DNA from: Gordonia soli NBRC 108243
Lineage (GTDB): Bacteria; Actinomycetota; Actinomycetes; Mycobacteriales; Mycobacteriaceae
Reading direction: 5' to 3'
DNA: 64,000 nt
NCBI RefSeq assembly: GCF_000334455.1
Contig: NZ_BANX01000018.1
Span: forward strand, 1 to 64,000
Numbering within the stretch: the first letter of the stretch is position 1; each line of letters starts with the position of its first letter. The notes under the pieces were generated by a model, which saw only the letters and a list, made by a program, of their open reading frames with translations, searched no databases and had not been told where the DNA came from. Below are positions 63,214 to 64,000 of this stretch, piece by piece. Both the position numbers and the translations under genes were made by a program.

Positions 63214-64000
63214 CTAGCCGCTGTTGCGGAGTGCAGTTGCTAGGCCGTTCATCGTCAGCTGAATACCCCGCCGCACGAGCGGGGTGTCTTCACCGGCCCG
63301 GAACCTGCGCAACAACTCGACCTGGAGCAGGTTGAGCGGCTCCAGGTACGGGAAGCGGTTGTACACCGAACGCTTCAGCGCGGCATTGTCGGCCAGCAGA
63401 TCGTCGGTACCGGTGATACGCGCGTACATGGCGATGGTGCGCTCGTGCTCATCGACGATCTTGCCGAAGACCGTCTCGCGGAGAGTCTCGTCGGGCACCA
63501 GCTGCGCATAGCGATGCGCCAGGCCCATGTCCGACTTGGCCAGCACCTGAGCCATGTTCGACATCACGGTCTGGAAGAACGGCCACTCGGCGTAGTAGCG
63601 CCGCAGCGTCTCGAGTCGTCCGGTGTCGTCGCCGATCCATTGCTCGAAGGCGGACCCGGTGCCGTACCAGCCGGGCAACATCACACGCGACTGCGTCCAC
63701 GAGAGCACCCACGGGATGGCCCGGAGGTCGGAGATCTTCTCCGTCTGCTTCCGCGACGCCGGGCGGCTGCCGATGTTGAGCGCACCGATCTCCGACAGCG
63801 GGGTCGACGTGGTGAAGTACTCGACGAATCCCGGTGTGTCGTGCACGAGTTCGCTGTAGGCCGAACGGGCCAGGGCCGCCAGCTCGTCCATGGTCTCGTA
63901 CGCCGACTCCGACTCGTCGCCCAGTCCCTCGACGTCGAGCAGCGACGATTCGATCGTGGCGGCGAGGAGGGTCTCGAGGTTGCGTCGGGCAGCAACGGGT
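63214..64000 (-). CDS. ppc: phosphoenolpyruvate carboxylase, N-terminal part beyond the window
   Basis: The C-terminal 261 residues of PEPC, which carboxylates PEP to oxaloacetate to refill the TCA cycle. The segment [37 protein letters not shown] carries the active-site Arg loop and the conserved SWTQ-R-LPGWYG block. The C-terminal helix ends [12 protein letters not shown], as the family does. The frame stays open to the window edge at 64000, so the gene continues to the right. Confidence 0.95.
   Translation of the reverse strand, partial: PVAARRNLETLLAATIESSLLDVEGLGDESESAYETMDELAALARSAYSELVHDTPGFVEYFTTSTPLSEIGALNIGSRPASRKQTEKISDLRAIPWVLSWTQSRVMLPGWYGTGSAFEQWIGDDTGRLETLRRYYAEWPFFQTVMSNMAQVLAKSDMGLAHRYAQLVPDETLRETVFGKIVDEHERTIAMYARITGTDDLLADNAALKRSVYNRFPYLEPLNLLQVELLRRFRAGEDTPLVRRGIQLTMNGLATALRNSG

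Overview
The window is about 64 kb of high-GC actinobacterial chromosome. It is almost fully coding, with no transposases, integrases, phage genes or CRISPR arrays. The gene set points to a mycolic-acid bacterium of the order Mycobacteriales: FabG1/InhA of FAS-II, the MptB mannosyltransferase, a RipA-type peptidoglycan hydrolase, an F420-type luciferase-like oxidoreductase, MutA/MutB/MeaB, an OpcA-containing pentose phosphate operon and a SUF operon led by SufR. A CrtL-type lycopene cyclase and a Pnkp/Hen1 pair make Gordonia or a close relative (Williamsia, Rhodococcus) my best guess. The genus is inference.

Layout. 1-4.6 kb: end of an LppL-like lipoprotein, a small conserved gene, pyrD, a PEBP protein, an M20 peptidase and tRNA-Leu(GAG). 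4.6-7.9 kb: MscS channel, nucleoside hydrolase, luciferase-like oxidoreductase. 7.9-13.3 kb: mutA-mutB-meaB operon (minus strand). 13.4-15.6 kb: TVP38-type membrane protein and a two-gene SatD/membrane-protein unit with an AT-rich half-site array in front. 15.6-19.1 kb: SPFH/NfeD pair, a DUF3097 protein and a protein of unknown function. 19.3-28.2 kb: two minus-strand groups, fabG1-inhA-hemH and moxR-DUF58-VWA, then ripA and a membrane protein. 28.4-32 kb: aconitase and its TetR regulator AcnR, with a perfect 20-bp operator inside the promoter. 32.2-37.5 kb: acyl-CoA synthetase, ABC-F ATPase, SDR and lycopene cyclase. 37.5-41.5 kb: RNA-repair cassette Pnkp-Hen1. 41.6-48.5 kb: DUF1992 gene and the complete operon sufR-B-D-C-S-U-T. 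48.7-56.1 kb: MptB, an ABC exporter, CtaA, a quinone oxidoreductase and CtaB. 56.5-63.1 kb: tkt-tal-zwf-opcA-pgl, followed by a 7 x 21-nt repeat array and the end of ppc.

From about 8 kb onward the order follows, from memory, the descending Mycobacterium tuberculosis order from about Rv1496 to Rv1445c. The SatD pair and the SDR-crtL-pnkp-hen1-DUF1992 stretch look like lineage-specific additions. The first 4.5 kb corresponds to the Rv2138-Rv2141c neighbourhood, so a rearrangement junction relative to M. tuberculosis lies between about 4.4 and 8 kb.

Functional themes. Fe-S supply (SUF) sits near Fe-S or heme users (aconitase, HemH, CtaA, CtaB). Envelope synthesis (InhA/FabG1, RipA, MptB) and central carbon flux (pentose phosphate pathway, aconitase, PEPC, methylmalonyl-CoA) make up the rest. 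Many genes start on GTG about 6-7 nt after a TANNNT -10 hexamer, which suggests leaderless transcripts are common. The least ordinary items are the Pnkp/Hen1 RNA-repair cassette, the SatD half-site array, the 9-residue triplication at the start of CrtL, the overlapping 38-codon ORF between zwf and opcA, and the palindromic 21-nt array between pgl and ppc.
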